63,004 bases of DNA from a bacterium (GTDB lineage Bacteria > Chloroflexota > Dormibacteria > Aeolococcales > Bog-877), in contig JAJYET010000010.1 in NCBI GenBank assembly GCA_021785655.1, positions 1 to 63,004 on the forward strand, read 5' to 3'. Position 1 is the first letter of the stretch; each line of letters opens with the position of its first letter. A program made the position numbers and the translations under genes. Below the pieces are notes generated by a model. That model searched no databases and was not told where the DNA came from. It saw only the letters and a list, made by a program, of their open reading frames with translations. Of this stretch, positions 61,314-63,004 are shown one piece after another.

Positions 61314-63004
61314 TTGACTCTCAAGCTGGTCCGTCTCGTGTTGGGACGCCCGCTCCGATCGAGCGAGGCGGCAACGGAGGAGATCAGTCCGGTCGAGGGG
61401 CTGTCGGCCCTGTCCCTGGACGCGCTGACCTCGGTTGCCTACGGTCCCCAGGCGCTCTTGGTGGCGCTGGGTGCCGGAGGTCTCGCCGCTCTGCGCCTGA
61501 GCCCATGGATAAGCCTCGGAATCGTGGGGCTGCTCTGCCTGCTGGTGGCCTCCTACCTCCAGGTGATAGTCGCCTTCCCCGGTGGAGGTGGAGCCTATGC
61601 GGTGGCCCGTGCCCACCTGGGACACTCGCTGAGCCTCTTGGCTGGGGCCGCCTTGATTGTCGACTACACCCTCACGGTCGCGGTGTCGATCGCAGCTGGT
61701 GTCGGCTCGCTGACGAGCGCGTTCCCGGTCCTGTACTCTTCGTCGGTCCCAATATGCCTCGGCATTTTGGCGATCATCACGATCCTCAATCTGCGCGGGC
61801 TCGGAGAAGGGGCGCGCGCCTTTCTGTTGCCCACCCTGGGATTCATTGCGGCCGTCTTGGTCGTGATCGCGGTGGGCCTCATCCACCCGTTGGCGCCGAA
61901 TCTAAGGCAGTTCGGAAATGCCCAAGTGGCGACCCAGGGTCTCCAGGCTGTCGGTGTGCTCTTGATCCTGCAGGCGTTTTCGGCCGGATGCAGCGCCTTG
62001 ACCGGCGTCGAGGCCATCGCCAACGGTGTCCCCCTGTTTCGGAAGCCCCGGGTCAGGACGGCGCGCCAGACCGAGCTTCTGCTGGGGATTCTGCTGGCCG
62101 CGATGCTGCTGGGACTCGCGGTGCTGGTGCAGAAGTTTCACGTCGAGCCTCGGGCCGGAAACGCCGTACTCAACCAGATCGTCGCCTTCGCCTTGGGCCG
62201 AGGCTGGCTCTTCGATGGAATCTCGCTCCTGGTGACGGTAGCCCTGGCCCTCGCCGCCAACACCAGCTTCGGAGGGCTCCCCGTCTTGGCCAGCCTCCTG
62301 GCCTCCGATCACCGCCTGCCCCACGCTTTCGCCGTCCGGGGCGACCGCCTCGTCTTCACCTACGGCGTCCTGGCGCTGGCAGTCCTGGCCGCGGTGCTGT
62401 TGGTGGCTACGGGAGGCAACACCAACTCGCTAATCCCACTCTTCGCCATCGGCGTGTTCACCGGGTTCACCCTGGCTCAGTCGGGGATGGTGCGCCACTG
62501 GCTCGGCGGCCGTGAGCGGGGCCGGCGGTGGCGGGCCGCCCTCAACGCCGCCGGTGCCACCGCGAGTGGCATTTCCACTTTGATTTTCATCCTGACCAAA
62601 TTCCGCGAGGGGGCGTGGGTGGTGGTCATCGCCATGCCCCTGCTGATCCTGCTCTTTGTGAGGGTCCAGAGGTATTACCACCGCGTTGGGGCGGAGCTTC
62701 GCCTCGGCGCCCGCCCCGCCAAGCCTACCCCGGGCCGCTCAATCGTGGTGGTGCCCTTCACCGAGGTTTCCACCTTGACCCGGGAGGCCCTCTCCCAGGC
62801 CCTCTCCATGGGTCATGAGGTGCATGCGGTCACCGTGGTCTTCGCTGAAGACAAGGACCGCCGGAAGGCGGTGGAGGAGGAATGGGCGCGGTGGAATCCG
62901 GGCGTCCAATTGGTGGTGCTCACCTCCCAGTACCACTCGGTCGCTCGGCCCCTGATCCGATACATCAGCAGCCTCAAGCCGTCCCCTAGCAGGAGAGTCG
63001 TCCT
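61314..63004 (+). CDS. KimA/YdaO-like APC-superfamily permease (3' end outside window)
   Basis: A membrane transporter, 563 codons up to the window edge. It begins LVRLVLGRPLRSSEAATEEI and LSALSLDALTSVAYGPQALL, which matches KimA (YdaO) potassium importers and related APC permeases; then VIVAFPGGGGAYAVARAHLG, IVDYTLTVAVSIAAGVGSLT, and about 11-12 helices. After the last helix a soluble domain starts (SIVVVPFTEVSTLTREALSQ), as in KimA, where it takes part in c-di-AMP control in Firmicutes. TTG at 61314 is the most likely start; the frame has no better one upstream. Potassium is the probable substrate, amino acids the alternative. Confidence 0.85.
   Translation, partial: MTLKLVRLVLGRPLRSSEAATEEISPVEGLSALSLDALTSVAYGPQALLVALGAGGLAALRLSPWISLGIVGLLCLLVASYLQVIVAFPGGGGAYAVARAHLGHSLSLLAGAALIVDYTLTVAVSIAAGVGSLTSAFPVLYSSSVPICLGILAIITILNLRGLGEGARAFLLPTLGFIAAVLVVIAVGLIHPLAPNLRQFGNAQVATQGLQAVGVLLILQAFSAGCSALTGVEAIANGVPLFRKPRVRTARQTELLLGILLAAMLLGLAVLVQKFHVEPRAGNAVLNQIVAFALGRGWLFDGISLLVTVALALAANTSFGGLPVLASLLASDHRLPHAFAVRGDRLVFTYGVLALAVLAAVLLVATGGNTNSLIPLFAIGVFTGFTLAQSGMVRHWLGGRERGRRWRAALNAAGATASGISTLIFILTKFREGAWVVVIAMPLLILLFVRVQRYYHRVGAELRLGARPAKPTPGRSIVVVPFTEVSTLTREALSQALSMGHEVHAVTVVFAEDKDRRKAVEEEWARWNPGVQLVVLTSQYHSVARPLIRYISSLKPSPSRRVV

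Overview
The window is about 63 kb of very G+C-rich bacterial chromosome, roughly 70% by eye, densely packed on both strands. Many starts are GTG or TTG, and start codons are often fused to the preceding stop (TTGA, GTGA, ATGA). The gene content (class 1B dihydroorotate dehydrogenase with PyrK, PdxS/PdxT, tmk next to a c-di-AMP receptor of the DarA type, an Ada-AlkA fusion, ECF sigma factors, a group 3b-type [NiFe] hydrogenase, a sedolisin protease) suggests a free-living soil or geothermal bacterium of the Actinobacteriota / Chloroflexota / Dormibacterota side of the tree. That placement is inference; no rRNA gene is present.

Layout: 1-3219 is the end of a pyrimidine operon (carB C-terminal half, pyrK, pyrD). 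3419-4636 is a secreted S53 peptidase with its own promoter. 4772-4846 is tRNA-Lys(TTT) on the minus strand. 4984-6481 is pdxS-pdxT. 6435-8557 is a DNA alkylation repair pair (ogt and ada-alkA, divergent). 8587-12312 holds a tandem GNAT protein, a SpoIIIAA-like/R3H ATPase, tmk and darA. 12397-17690 is a MoxR / DUF58 / transglutaminase set plus a metallo-beta-lactamase-fold protein. 17662-20693 (minus) is ppx, CHAD, thiO. 20876-25532 is sixA-phoR-phoU-phoB followed by an ABC exporter. 25581 is msrA. 26362-33432 is a hydrogenase operon with maturation genes, a DMT-family transporter and an uncharacterised protein. 33472-35160 is a malic enzyme.

From about 35 kb the window becomes looser and accessory: a beta-propeller plus ThiS/MoaD-like pair, an ECF sigma factor with a SnoaL-like tail, a GNAT, an SRPBCC protein, a decayed IS1634-type transposase (39950-40618), a VOC protein, and then a notable cluster at 41628-48429: a class III adenylate cyclase with zinc ribbon, AAA and TPR parts, a PEP-synthase/rifampin-phosphotransferase-like enzyme split over two genes in inverted domain order, and a single-domain cyclic-nucleotide-binding protein with an intact phosphate-binding cassette. 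A frameshifted S51 peptidase, a zinc alcohol dehydrogenase and two overlapping MarR-like genes follow.

From 52.8 kb an ECF sigma factor diverges from a small unknown gene across a more AT-rich region with a 17-bp palindrome. Then comes an envelope-like island: two paralogous YggT-like membrane proteins, a 51-aa membrane protein, an acyltransferase 3, a processive family-2 glycosyltransferase with a Ser/Pro-rich tail, a DUF3224 protein and the start of a KimA-like potassium/amino-acid permease that runs off the window. Several intergenic regions here hold strong inverted repeats without T-tracts.

The best candidates for something new are the cyclase / split dikinase / cyclic-nucleotide-binding cluster, the accessory genes of the hydrogenase operon, the SixA-PhoR and Ppx-CHAD phosphate neighbourhood, and the structured intergenic regions around 54.5-57.4 kb.
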